Shown in pieces: positions 8,456-16,910 of a stretch of 64,000 nucleotides of DNA. Both the position numbers and the translations under genes were made by a program. Under the pieces are notes generated by a model. It ran no database searches, was not told the DNA's origin, and saw only the letters and a program-made list of their open reading frames with translations. The number at the start of each line of letters is the position of its first letter. Within the stretch, counting starts at the first letter, position 1. The stretch comes from Deinococcales bacterium (GTDB lineage Bacteria > Deinococcota > Deinococci > Deinococcales > JAAFIG01). The stretch covers positions 1 through 64,000 of the forward strand of contig JANXTZ010000011.1 in NCBI GenBank assembly GCA_025352125.1, in the 5' to 3' direction.

Positions 8456-9818
8456 ACCTTACGAAAAGTACAAACCAAGTGGTGTGGAATGGTTGGGGGA
8501 TGTGCCAGAACATTGGGAAGTGAAACGAGGACGCTTTGCGATGCAGGTAAATCCTCGAGCAACTTATCTCAAACAACTTAGTGTTGATGACGAAGTCTCG
8601 TTTGTTGCAATGGAATCTGTGGGCGAGTTTGGTGGACTTAAACTTGATGTGACTCGAGTCATTGCGGATATTGGAAGTGGTTATACGGAGTTCCAAGAGG
8701 GCGATGTCGTCTTAGCAAAAATCACTCCATGTTTTGAAAATGTTAAGGGCGCAATCGCTCTGAACCTTGTCAATCGCATTGCCTTTGGCACTACTGAACT
8801 TCATGTTTTGCGTGCGTTGCCGAGTCTGGAGCGACGCTTTTTGTTTTACGTCAGCATCTCGTCTATGTTTAGATCAGCGGGTGAAGGGGAGATGTATGGT
8901 TCAGGTGGTCAAAAACGTGTACCATCCGAGTTTTGCGAAAATTTCCCGACGCCGTTACCGCCCCTTTTCGAGCAACGTGCCATCGCCAATTTCTTAGATT
9001 CTAAAACCGCAATCTTGGACAAACTCACCGCTAAAAAACGTGATCTTCTCAAGCGATTGCGGGAACAACGCACCGCGTTGATTTCCAGAACGGTCACAAA
9101 AGGTTTGCCAGAAGAGGAGGCTCGAGCGGCGGGTGTGGGGGTTATCTCGAGGTTTAAGGACAGTGGCGTGGACTGGTTGGGGGACGTGCCAGAACACTGG
9201 GAAGTGAAACCATTATTTCGAATCTGTTCCCTTATCCAAACAGGTCCTTTCGGCAGTCAGATACACGCTTCAGATTATGTGGATTTTGGGACACCAATTA
9301 TCAATCCTGCACATATTATTCAAGGGAAAATTGTTGCGGATGATGAATCTACCATCACGCCTGAAATGGCTGATCGGCTGTCACGCCATAGAATGCGTGT
9401 TGGCGACATCATTTTTGGAAGACGTGGAGAGATTGGGCGCTGCGCCGTTGTGACCGAAAATGAAGCGGGTTGGCTTTGCGGGACAGGTTCGCTTGTTCTG
9501 CGTCTCGAATCTGCACTTTCAGAATACATTTCTATTCTTTGTCGGAATTCTGGATTCTCGCAAGAACTCGAGCAACATGCTGTTGGTACGACGATGAAAA
9601 ACATCAATCCAACTATTTTAGGAAGAATGATTATTTCGGTTCCGCCCCTTCTCGAGCAACGGGCTATCGCAAATTACCTAGACCGCGAAACGGGGCGCAT
9701 AGACCATTTGATAACGCGGGTGGAAGCGGCGTTGGGGCAGTTGACGGAATACAGGGCGGCACTGATTACGGCGGCAGTGAAGGGACGAATTGACGTGCGG
9801 GAAGCTGGAAGTGTTTAA
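8430..9818 (+). CDS. hsdS: Type I restriction-modification system, specificity subunit
   Basis: 462 aa with the typical two-half structure. Two target-recognition domains each open with a near-identical G-V-(E/D)-W-L-G-D-V-P-E-H-W-E-V-K stretch (about residues 17 and 248). Each is followed by a conserved helical region beginning PPL(F/L)EQRAIAN(F/Y)LD. The two variable domains differ, so the predicted target is bipartite and asymmetric. The target cannot be read from sequence. The start is uncertain: the track ATG overlaps the preceding gene by 26 bp, and GTG codons a few positions downstream are also possible. Confidence 0.95.
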   Translation: MRVVLVRLKPYEKYKPSGVEWLGDVPEHWEVKRGRFAMQVNPRATYLKQLSVDDEVSFVAMESVGEFGGLKLDVTRVIADIGSGYTEFQEGDVVLAKITPCFENVKGAIALNLVNRIAFGTTELHVLRALPSLERRFLFYVSISSMFRSAGEGEMYGSGGQKRVPSEFCENFPTPLPPLFEQRAIANFLDSKTAILDKLTAKKRDLLKRLREQRTALISRTVTKGLPEEEARAAGVGVISRFKDSGVDWLGDVPEHWEVKPLFRICSLIQTGPFGSQIHASDYVDFGTPIINPAHIIQGKIVADDESTITPEMADRLSRHRMRVGDIIFGRRGEIGRCAVVTENEAGWLCGTGSLVLRLESALSEYISILCRNSGFSQELEQHAVGTTMKNINPTILGRMIISVPPLLEQRAIANYLDRETGRIDHLITRVEAALGQLTEYRAALITAAVKGRIDVREAGSV

Positions 9819-9830
9819 ATTTTTTGGCAG

Positions 9831-9839
9831 TGCTAAAAT
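9831..9839 (+). promoter_or_regulatory. Extended -10 of a leaderless promoter for vapBC
   Basis: TGC followed by TAAAAT ends 5 bases before the vapB ATG and no ribosome binding site is present. This indicates that vapBC can be transcribed independently inside the hsd cluster. Confidence 0.5.
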
Positions 9840-9844
9840 AAACC

Positions 9845-10093
9845 ATGACACTTCAAATTGACGCTCAAGGGCGCGTGGTTATTCCAGAATCGTTGCGCGA
9901 ATCGTTGCACCTTCACAGTGGCGACCAGTTAAATGTTCGTCTCGAGGATGGACGGATTGTTTTAGAACCCGTCCCTGTCGGAAATTTGATTGAACAAGAC
10001 GGCATGTTGATCTGGACGGGCGCAATTGACAACACCGAAGACTTAATCGCGCAAGTTCGAGCAGAACGCGACCAGCAGGTTATGGGGTTGTGA
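9845..10093 (+). CDS. vapB: AbrB-fold antitoxin of a VapBC pair
   Basis: 82 aa. The N-terminal 45 residues are a swapped-hairpin AbrB/SpoVT DNA-binding domain: QIDAQGRVVIPESLRESL then GDQLNVRLEDGRIVLEP. The C-terminal tail should bind and block the toxin. It overlaps vapC by ATGA. Antitoxins of this type also repress their own promoter. The pair sits between hsdS and hsdR, where loss of the island would release the toxin, so it may stabilise the restriction cluster. Confidence 0.88.
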   Translation: MTLQIDAQGRVVIPESLRESLHLHSGDQLNVRLEDGRIVLEPVPVGNLIEQDGMLIWTGAIDNTEDLIAQVRAERDQQVMGL

Positions 10094-10515
10094 AACTCTT
10101 TGACACTTCAAGTTTGGTTGCGGCTATGCTTCAAGACCATTCGTCACATGCTGCCGCTCGAAAAGTTTTTGTTGAAGCACGAGATGCGGGTCTGGCTTGT
10201 ATTTCCGCGCATTCGTTGGCGGAATCGTACAGTGTTTTGACCGGAATGCCCAGAAATCCTCGAATCAGTCCAGCGACAGCCCAAAAAATGATTGATGTCA
10301 ACCTTGCGGCTTGCCGTAAGGTTACGCTCGAGATCATTGATTATGAAGCAGTCATGGCGCGGGTTGTGGGTTTGCAGTTGGCTGGCGGCATTATTTATGA
10401 CGCTTTAATCGCGCAGTGCGCGTTAAAAGTTGAAGCTACAGCTATCTTAACGCTCAATGCGAAGCATTTTGTTCGTTTGGGTGCTGATATTGCATCGTTG
10501 GTCATCGAACCATGA
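10090..10515 (+). CDS. vapC: PIN-domain ribonuclease toxin
   Basis: 141 aa PIN domain. Acidic metal ligands are in place: Asp5 (KLFDTSSLVA), Glu45 (LAESYSVL) and Asp104 (IIYDALIAQC). The fourth position in TLNAKHF is Asn123, a common variant in the family. VapC toxins cleave tRNA or rRNA and stop translation. Start codon ATG overlaps the vapB stop. Length is normal and no damage is seen. Confidence 0.9.
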   Translation: MKLFDTSSLVAAMLQDHSSHAAARKVFVEARDAGLACISAHSLAESYSVLTGMPRNPRISPATAQKMIDVNLAACRKVTLEIIDYEAVMARVVGLQLAGGIIYDALIAQCALKVEATAILTLNAKHFVRLGADIASLVIEP

Positions 10516-10589
10516 TGGTGACTTCGTTGTCCTCGAGCGGTTGTCGGCAGGCTTCTCGAAGAACACTATTAAAGTTTTAGCGCTAATCA

Positions 10590-10614
10590 TTTCATAGTGA
10601 AGTTTGCTATGAAA
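10590..10614. promoter_or_regulatory. Perfect inverted repeat TTTCATA-N11-TATGAAA upstream of hsdR
   Basis: Seven-base arms are separated by 11 bases, 59 bp before the hsdR start, in a 157-bp spacer. Further CATAG/CTATG words surround it. It is a plausible operator controlling HsdR separately from HsdM and HsdS. Confidence 0.5.
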
Positions 10615-10672
10615 GGTTACTTGCATAGCATCAAGCTCGAGCGTTCAATCAAAACCCAGAAAAGGACACTTC

Positions 10673-13600
10673 ATGTCGCAAACTTCAGAAGCCGCGTTTG
10701 AAACCAACATCATGAACACTTTGCTTAACCTTAGCGGCTGGCAGGCGGTGGACAGAAAGCTCTGGGATGTGGACGCGGCGTTGTTCCCAACAGAAATCAC
10801 AGGGTTTCTCGAGGTTTCACAACCCAAACTCTGGGCGCAAATGCGAACCTTGCACGGCACGGCGCTCGAGGGTCTGATGGTGGCGGCACTCATCAAAGAA
10901 CTGGCTTCCAAGGGTTGCTTGACAGTCTTGCGGCACGGTTTCAAGTTTTACGGGAAACTCTTTCGGATGGCGTTCTTCAAACCCGCGCACGGACTCAATC
11001 CCGAAGGGCAACGCTTGTACGACCTCAACCGCTTGACGGTGACGCGGCAGGTTCGTTGCAAACCAGGCGCGAACGATACTGTAGATGTACTGCTGGCATT
11101 GAACGGTTTGCCAGTGGCAACGATGGAACTGAAAAACCCAATCACGGGGCAAACATGGCGCGATGCAGTCTCGCAGTACCGGACAGACCGTGACCCTCGA
11201 GCGCCCCTGTTCTCGTTTTTGAAACGCGCCCTGGTGCATTTTGCGGTTGACCCGTTCGAGGTGTACACCACAACGCGCCTCAGCAACGACACGACCAACT
11301 TTTTGCCGTTCAACAGAGGCTCGCACCCTGGCGCGGTGCAATGCGGTGCGGGCAATCCGGCGCACGAGAGCGGCTATGCGACGGGGTACTTGTGGCATCA
11401 GGTCTTGCAACGGGACAGCTTCCTCGAGATTCTGGGGCAGTTCTTGTTTGTCCAACGCACCGAAGAAAAACAAGACGATGGTCAGGGTGGCGTCAAGCGC
11501 GTCATCAAAGAAACCATGATCTTTCCGCGTTACCACCAGTTGGATTCGGTACGCGCTCTGGTTGCCACGGCGCAACTCGAGGGGGCGGGACGCAATTACC
11601 TGATTCAGCACTCGGCAGGCAGTGGCAAGACCAACAGCATCTCGTGGTTGTCGCACCGTCTGGCAAGTTTGCATGGCGCAGATGACAAGCGCGTATTTGA
11701 TTGCGTGGTGGTCATCACGGATCGCACGGTCTTGGACGCGCAACTTCAAGACGCGATTTACCAGATCGAACACGCGCAGGGCGTGGTCAAGGCGATAAAT
11801 GAGGATTCCAAACAGTTGGCAAATGCGCTCATTGATGGCACGCAAATTGTCATCACGACCTTGCAGAAATTTCCTTTCGTGCTCAGGGGTTTGCTCTATG
11901 CCACTGGTGCAGAGACCCAGGAGGAGGCTACGGACCTCGAGAAAGCCCAGGCAAAAGTTTTGGAGGCTCAAATCTCGAGTCGGCGTTACGCGGTCATTGT
12001 GGACGAGGCTCATTCTTCACAGACGGGCGAGGCGGCACGGGAACTCAAACAGATTTTGGGCGGGGCAAGTTCACCGCTTGCAGAGGACGCGGACTGGGAA
12101 GATGGTCTAAACGCGGTCATGCAATCTCGAGGGCAGCAACCGAACCTCAGCTTTTTTGCGTTCACGGCAACACCCAAAGGCAAGACCCTCGAGCTTTTCG
12201 GACGGGTCAAAGGCAACATCACGCCCGAAGCATTCCACGTTTACAGTATGCGTCAAGCCATCGAAGAGGGTTTCATTCTGGACGTGCTAAAAAATTACAT
12301 CACGTATGACACGTACTTCAAGTTGCTAAAAGCCGCCGAGGATGACCCGAACTTGCCCAAGAAGAAGGCGGCTCGAGCGCTGGCAAAATTTATTGCGCTT
12401 CACCCGCACAACATCGAACAAAAAACCGAGGTGATCGTGGAACACTTTCGCCGCAGTGTCCAGCACCGTCTTGGAGGACGCGCCAAAGCGATGGTGGTCA
12501 CAACCTCGAGACTTGCGGCGGTACGGTATCGCTTGGCGGTGGACAGGTATTTAAAGGGCAAGGGTTACAGTGATATTCGGGCTTTGGTGGCATTTAGCGG
12601 CACGGTCACAGACCCAGACAGTGGACTCGAGTACACCGAAACGGGTATGAACGTTGACCTGAACGGCAAAACCATTTCAGAAAGCGCACTGACCGAACGG
12701 TTCACATCGGCTGATTACCAGTTGCTCCTTGTGGCGAACAAATACCAAACGGGTTTCGATCAGCCACTCTTGCAAGCCATGTACGTGGACAAGCGTCTTG
12801 ATGGCGTGCAAGCCGTCCAGACCCTCTCGAGACTCAACCGCAAAATTCCAGGCAAAGACGACACGTTCGTACTCGATTTCATCAACCAAGAGGAAGATAT
12901 TTACGGCGCGTTCAAACCGTACTTTGATAAAACACACTTGCAGGAAGTCAGTGACCCTGCAAGGCTCGAGGCACTTAAATTTGAACTGGACAGCGCAAAT
13001 GTGTACTTCAATTCAGAAATCGAGGCGTTCACCAAGATTTTTTACAAGCCTCTTATCATTCAAACCCCAGCCGATCACGCTCACCTCATGGGATTGACCC
13101 GCCCAGCACTAGATCGTTTTGTAGCCCTCGAGACAGAAGCAAGACTCGAGTTTCGAGAGGCTTTAAGTGCGTTTGTGACGCTTTACGCTTTCCTAAGTCA
13201 GATCATCCCTTACGCCGACGAAGACCACGAAAAGCTGTACAGTTTCGCTCGGGTATTGCTGCCTCAACTGCCCGTAAACGAATTCAATACGCCAGTAGCT
13301 CTTGGTGACGATGTTGCGCTGCAATTCTACCGTTTAGAACGGGTTTCATCTGGCGCAATCGACTTGAACGAGGGCGAATCCGAAGGGGTTCGTAGCCCTA
13401 CCGCAGTCGGAACGGGAGCGCTCGAGGAAAAGAAAGCCCCGCTCTCGGAGATCATTGAAACGCTTAACTCGAGGTTTGGCACAGCGTTTGACGATGCGGA
13501 CAGGTTGTTCTTCGCGCAAATCAAGGCGCAAGCCATCAAAAACGATCAAATTGTCTCCAGCGCCTGGGCAAACGAGCTGGACCGTTTTCAACTTGGCGTA

Positions 13601-13762
13601 AAGCGCCTGCTCGAGTCGCTCATGCTGGACAGAATGCAATTAAATGATGACATTGTGACGCGCTACATGGGCGACCCAGACTTTCAAGGTTTGGCATTAC
13701 CGATTCTGGCTCGAGAAATTTACGATTCGATTCGAGGTGATGGTACTTCACTCGAGGATTGA
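10673..13762 (+). CDS. hsdR: Type I restriction-modification system, restriction/translocase subunit
   Basis: 1029 aa. The nuclease domain comes first with the catalytic ELKNP motif (about residues 151-155), after VDVLLALNGLPV. Superfamily 2 helicase motifs follow: Walker A SAGSGKT (about 315), DEAH in VIVDEAHSS (about 443) and FTATPKGKT (motif III, about 500). The RecA2 domain contains KYQTGFDQP and QTLSRLNR. A helical C-terminus closes the protein and should dock on HsdM/HsdS. AAAGGA precedes the ATG. It has its own 157-bp upstream region and runs tail-to-tail into the PcfJ-like gene with a 43-bp overlap. Confidence 0.95.
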   Translation: MSQTSEAAFETNIMNTLLNLSGWQAVDRKLWDVDAALFPTEITGFLEVSQPKLWAQMRTLHGTALEGLMVAALIKELASKGCLTVLRHGFKFYGKLFRMAFFKPAHGLNPEGQRLYDLNRLTVTRQVRCKPGANDTVDVLLALNGLPVATMELKNPITGQTWRDAVSQYRTDRDPRAPLFSFLKRALVHFAVDPFEVYTTTRLSNDTTNFLPFNRGSHPGAVQCGAGNPAHESGYATGYLWHQVLQRDSFLEILGQFLFVQRTEEKQDDGQGGVKRVIKETMIFPRYHQLDSVRALVATAQLEGAGRNYLIQHSAGSGKTNSISWLSHRLASLHGADDKRVFDCVVVITDRTVLDAQLQDAIYQIEHAQGVVKAINEDSKQLANALIDGTQIVITTLQKFPFVLRGLLYATGAETQEEATDLEKAQAKVLEAQISSRRYAVIVDEAHSSQTGEAARELKQILGGASSPLAEDADWEDGLNAVMQSRGQQPNLSFFAFTATPKGKTLELFGRVKGNITPEAFHVYSMRQAIEEGFILDVLKNYITYDTYFKLLKAAEDDPNLPKKKAARALAKFIALHPHNIEQKTEVIVEHFRRSVQHRLGGRAKAMVVTTSRLAAVRYRLAVDRYLKGKGYSDIRALVAFSGTVTDPDSGLEYTETGMNVDLNGKTISESALTERFTSADYQLLLVANKYQTGFDQPLLQAMYVDKRLDGVQAVQTLSRLNRKIPGKDDTFVLDFINQEEDIYGAFKPYFDKTHLQEVSDPARLEALKFELDSANVYFNSEIEAFTKIFYKPLIIQTPADHAHLMGLTRPALDRFVALETEARLEFREALSAFVTLYAFLSQIIPYADEDHEKLYSFARVLLPQLPVNEFNTPVALGDDVALQFYRLERVSSGAIDLNEGESEGVRSPTAVGTGALEEKKAPLSEIIETLNSRFGTAFDDADRLFFAQIKAQAIKNDQIVSSAWANELDRFQLGVKRLLESLMLDRMQLNDDIVTRYMGDPDFQGLALPILAREIYDSIRGDGTSLED

Positions 13763-15366
13763 GCAAGAACATGATGTAACCATTGCTTTAATACGGCACT
13801 CTCTTCAACATTCGCAGCACGATTCTGAAACCCTCGAGCTTGCACCACCTGTAAGGTCACTGGATTGATCTCAACCGTGATTTCCTGCCTACCATTCTTA
13901 CGTATCGAAAAGATTGCCGATATGCCCCTAACGCATCGCCCTGCGTACCCAGCCACGCAATGCCGCATGACTGTGCCTTCAGCCGCCAGTTCCTCACTGC
14001 TCGAGAGTTCCAACACCTCCCACGTGCTGCCGTGCTCGTCGGTAAAGCTGAAATCCCAACCGTGCTTTGACCAAACAAACCGACCATAAGACTTACCAAT
14101 GTTTTGGGCGTACTCGAAACTGTAATGCAGTGCCGAACGCAGGTTCAATCCCCGCAAGCAAAACACGGGATGCTCGAGTTCGGTTTCGGTGCGAAGGTGG
14201 TACATCCAGTCGAGGATTTGACGGTACTCGAGGTCGCTGATTCCTTGAGCGTGTCGGATCAACCATTGAAACGCTGGTAGTAAAAAGTGTTGAATGTGCG
14301 GCGTGTCCAAGCCGTCACTTGGATCAACTTCAAAACGATGATCGCGCAAAATACGCTGGCAATCGGTGGCTGTCGCGCCAAGGCTGGGCAGCCACATGCC
14401 AAACATGGCGTGTGAAGCTCGAGTGTTCTGATGGCATTGCGCCAGGTGAGCTTGAGTTCGTTTGGGAATCCACCAATCGAACAAGCCAGCCGCTCGCTGC
14501 AAGCTCCCGCCTTGGGTCAGCAGGATAAACCAAACAAACCATTTGAGGGTGTGCTTGCTGTTTGATGCCCAGTCTTGAAGCAACAAGAATTCGGGGGCTT
14601 CATACACGCCAAACAAAGCTTTAACAAACGCAAGCTCGTCCAAACTCGAGTCACAAGTGAATGGGTTACGAACCCAGAATGGTGCGAACAAGCATGAAGC
14701 GGTTTTCAAGTACGGATTTTTGATGTGCCGTGCCACGAATGAGATTGCGTCAAAATCGCACCCCGAAAACAACAGTGCGGGCAATTGATTGGTTGGAATA
14801 TTTTGATCTGCAAGATAGAGCAAACCATCTACGAAATCAGCAAGGCGTTCCTCGAGTGGCATAACTTCGCTCGAGATGACTTCGGATTCTGGAATGACCA
14901 AATCGCGTAAGAATGTTGTGCTGCGGCGTTTTTGAAACCAGTCAAGCAAGATGTCAATACGGTACTGAGTTTGCGCTCCAGGTGCTTGCAGGAAGGCTTT
15001 ACGTGCTTCAGCCGCATTCTGCCCTTGGATTGGACAGTACACCTCCCGAGAAACTTCCAGTGTTTGACTGTTCGAAGACCACTGACCATTCCAAACTTCA
15101 AATACGTTGGTATTTCGCAAAGGGTCACGATCATCAACATGGGACGGTTGATAAAACGGACTTTCCCAATAACGACCAAAAGACAAACCTGATGGTGCAA
15201 CATCAAAACATCTCGTGTACAACATATTTACATCAACAAACTGCTTTGATTGCGATTGAATATCGGGATCAGCGAAGCGCGTGCGTAAGTACGAAGCTCG
15301 AGGTTCGTGCTTGCCGAGTGGTCGGTGCCAGTTTTGAATTTTTTGACCTGCGACCACTCGTTTCAT
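13720..15366 (-). CDS. PcfJ-like domain protein
   Basis: 548 aa. The C-terminal 120 residues match the PcfJ pattern: W-E-V-L-E-L then EGTVMRHCVAGY then SAIFSIRKNGRQEITVEI, and ARGFQNRAAN. PcfJ proteins occur in plasmids, phages and genomic islands and have no established biochemical activity. The conserved HC and RxxxN residues suggest an enzyme. The N-terminal 400 residues are not recognised. The gene converges on hsdR and the two reading frames overlap by 43 bp, so 3' ends of both mRNAs are complementary. Confidence 0.7.
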   Translation of the reverse strand: MKRVVAGQKIQNWHRPLGKHEPRASYLRTRFADPDIQSQSKQFVDVNMLYTRCFDVAPSGLSFGRYWESPFYQPSHVDDRDPLRNTNVFEVWNGQWSSNSQTLEVSREVYCPIQGQNAAEARKAFLQAPGAQTQYRIDILLDWFQKRRSTTFLRDLVIPESEVISSEVMPLEERLADFVDGLLYLADQNIPTNQLPALLFSGCDFDAISFVARHIKNPYLKTASCLFAPFWVRNPFTCDSSLDELAFVKALFGVYEAPEFLLLQDWASNSKHTLKWFVWFILLTQGGSLQRAAGLFDWWIPKRTQAHLAQCHQNTRASHAMFGMWLPSLGATATDCQRILRDHRFEVDPSDGLDTPHIQHFLLPAFQWLIRHAQGISDLEYRQILDWMYHLRTETELEHPVFCLRGLNLRSALHYSFEYAQNIGKSYGRFVWSKHGWDFSFTDEHGSTWEVLELSSSEELAAEGTVMRHCVAGYAGRCVRGISAIFSIRKNGRQEITVEINPVTLQVVQARGFQNRAANVEESAVLKQWLHHVLAQSSSEVPSPRIES

Positions 15367-15447
15367 GCCCTAACCTTAACGAATGGAAGTGCCATGCTGT
15401 AAGCGCCATACAACGTAGTTCAATACGACAATTTACTTAGATTATTT

Positions 15448-16533
15448 TTAAACCGTTGACTTTTGTTGATTTTTGCGTATTTTCAGTTGCTTGTGTTTTT
15501 TTGCAAAGGCAACCTGCTCGAGCCAAGTTTCAATCTTGCCGCTCACGGTGAGCACCATGTCAAAACTTATGCTTGGAATCTCTCCATTGTTTTCTAAATA
15601 ACCCGCCAAGTAATACCAACTGTCTGGCTCGAGTCCCAGCCTCATGCAGACGATGTACGCAACACATTCGGCTTCAAATTCGGCACTGCGAACGTGATGA
15701 ACAAGGACATTATTGCGGTTTTTCCATGTGTCTACTGGACTTTCGTCTTCGACAGCCCCAAGATGCCCAAGCAAAACGTGTGCAAGTTCGTGAATCAGCG
15801 TACCAAATGTGCGAGAACTCTCTAGACGATCATTGAGTTCGATGATGTATCGAAGTTGTTTCGGGTTCTCGACTTTTACACGTTGTCCCTCGAAAAGCGG
15901 TGCGCTTTTATGATCCTCAATCACGTCCAGGAAACGACCTTGCTCGAGTTCAGAATGGTCAAGTGCGGTCATGGTGCGTGCCGTTCCATGATGAAGGGTG
16001 TGCATAGGGCGTGTGCAAACCAGAATGCCATGATTTCGAGCACTCTGTACAAGGTTCTGAGTCATCCATACAGGTGCGGTTTCGTGGCTGCGGTGGTGAA
16101 GGTGAACATGCTCGAGCAGTTCTTCGGGCGATTCTTGCCCTTCGGTATCGAAAAGATCGTAAACGACGTGTAATGGTGCAAATGGGAACAGTACAAGTAA
16201 GGGCTTGGCATCTGGTCTGATGTTACGTCCAAATTCTTTTCCCCACTGAGATGCTGTTTTGACAAAGCTGACTCGAGGGTTCTGAACTTGTAACAGGTAA
16301 GCGTTGTAGGGTTTCTGACTGCGGAAACGACTGAGAAAATTGATTGTTTCGAGAAAAGCTTGACTGTTTCTGTGGTGTATCGAGCGGGTGAATAGTTCGT
16401 CTAGCAGTAATTCTTTCTGTTGATCGGGATTGACGGTTTGAAAATCTTCGAGATACATAATTGATGTTCCTCTTTTCATTTGCATATTGATAAAAAGTTG
16501 GTAACGATTATTTAACGATAAATGCTTTGCCAT
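15448..16533 (-). CDS. ArdC-like antirestriction/zinc metallopeptidase protein
   Basis: 361 aa. The region from about residue 60 to 140 (KPYNAYLLQVQNP, then VKTASQWGKEFGR) resembles the ArdC N-terminal ssDNA-binding domain. Residues about 248-257 hold HELAHVLLGH, a zinc-peptidase HExxH motif, followed by EFEAECVAYIVCMRLG, which supplies the third ligand region. ArdC proteins protect entering plasmid DNA from type I restriction. The same fold also occurs in ImmA-type proteases that cut phage or ICE repressors. Here the gene diverges from the Cro-like regulator, the classical place of ImmA. Which of the two roles applies is unknown. An alternative start lies at the internal MYLEDFQ. Confidence 0.75.
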   Translation of the reverse strand: MAKHLSLNNRYQLFINMQMKRGTSIMYLEDFQTVNPDQQKELLLDELFTRSIHHRNSQAFLETINFLSRFRSQKPYNAYLLQVQNPRVSFVKTASQWGKEFGRNIRPDAKPLLVLFPFAPLHVVYDLFDTEGQESPEELLEHVHLHHRSHETAPVWMTQNLVQSARNHGILVCTRPMHTLHHGTARTMTALDHSELEQGRFLDVIEDHKSAPLFEGQRVKVENPKQLRYIIELNDRLESSRTFGTLIHELAHVLLGHLGAVEDESPVDTWKNRNNVLVHHVRSAEFEAECVAYIVCMRLGLEPDSWYYLAGYLENNGEIPSISFDMVLTVSGKIETWLEQVAFAKKHKQLKIRKNQQKSTV

Positions 16534-16585
16534 GATGCTATCGCTTTCTTTAGGCTTATGGCGGGTTGAGCGGGGTGCAAAAGGC

Positions 16586-16642
16586 TTGACTCGAGCCTAA
16601 ATCATAGCCTATAGTCTGTTTATAGTAAATACTCTTGCTATA
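16586..16642 (+). promoter_or_regulatory. Promoter and repeated TATAG operators of the Cro-like regulator
   Basis: TTGACT (16586-16591), 18 bases, TATAGT (16610-16615). The -10 and the region after it hold repeated CATAG/TATAG words, with an inverted pair TATAG...CTATA at 16621-16642. This is a likely autoregulatory operator between the divergent ArdC-like and regulator genes. Confidence 0.6.
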
Positions 16643-16676
16643 ACCAGTATGTGTTAAAGACCCACAGAATGGAGAC

Positions 16677-16910
16677 ATGATTGTGAAATGGCAACTGAGA
16701 AGATTCTTGGAACAACACCACACCACCGTTTATGCCGTGTGGAAAGCCAGTGGTATCTCTAAAACCACGCTGTACGCCATCACGAACGACAAGATGGACG
16801 GTGTGCAATTCGATACACTTGCCAAGTTATTAAGTGGACTCGAGCATATTCTTAAGCGTGCTGTACATATTGAGGATGTTCTCGAGGAGATACGCGATGG
16901 CACGACCTAA
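16677..16910 (+). CDS. Cro/C1-type (XRE, HTH_26-like) transcriptional regulator
   Basis: 77 aa, essentially a single helix-turn-helix: WQLRRFLEQHHTTVYAVWKASGISKTTLY followed by FDTLAKLLSGLE, the usual helices 1-5 of this small Cro-like class. A GGAG lies close before the ATG. It overlaps the integrase start at 16897 by 14 bases and is probably co-transcribed with it. It likely represses its own TATAG-rich promoter and so controls integrase. Whether it also acts at the hsdR promoter, which contains CATAG/CTATG words, is inference. Confidence 0.75.
   Translation: MIVKWQLRRFLEQHHTTVYAVWKASGISKTTLYAITNDKMDGVQFDTLAKLLSGLEHILKRAVHIEDVLEEIRDGTT

Noticed and set aside
8430-9818. HsdS as two fused or duplicated genes
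   Set aside because: Two similar halves are the normal HsdS architecture, and the recognition domains differ.
10817-12013. 398-aa minus-strand ORF
   Set aside because: Shadow of hsdR; its sequence is a frame artefact of the conserved helicase gene.
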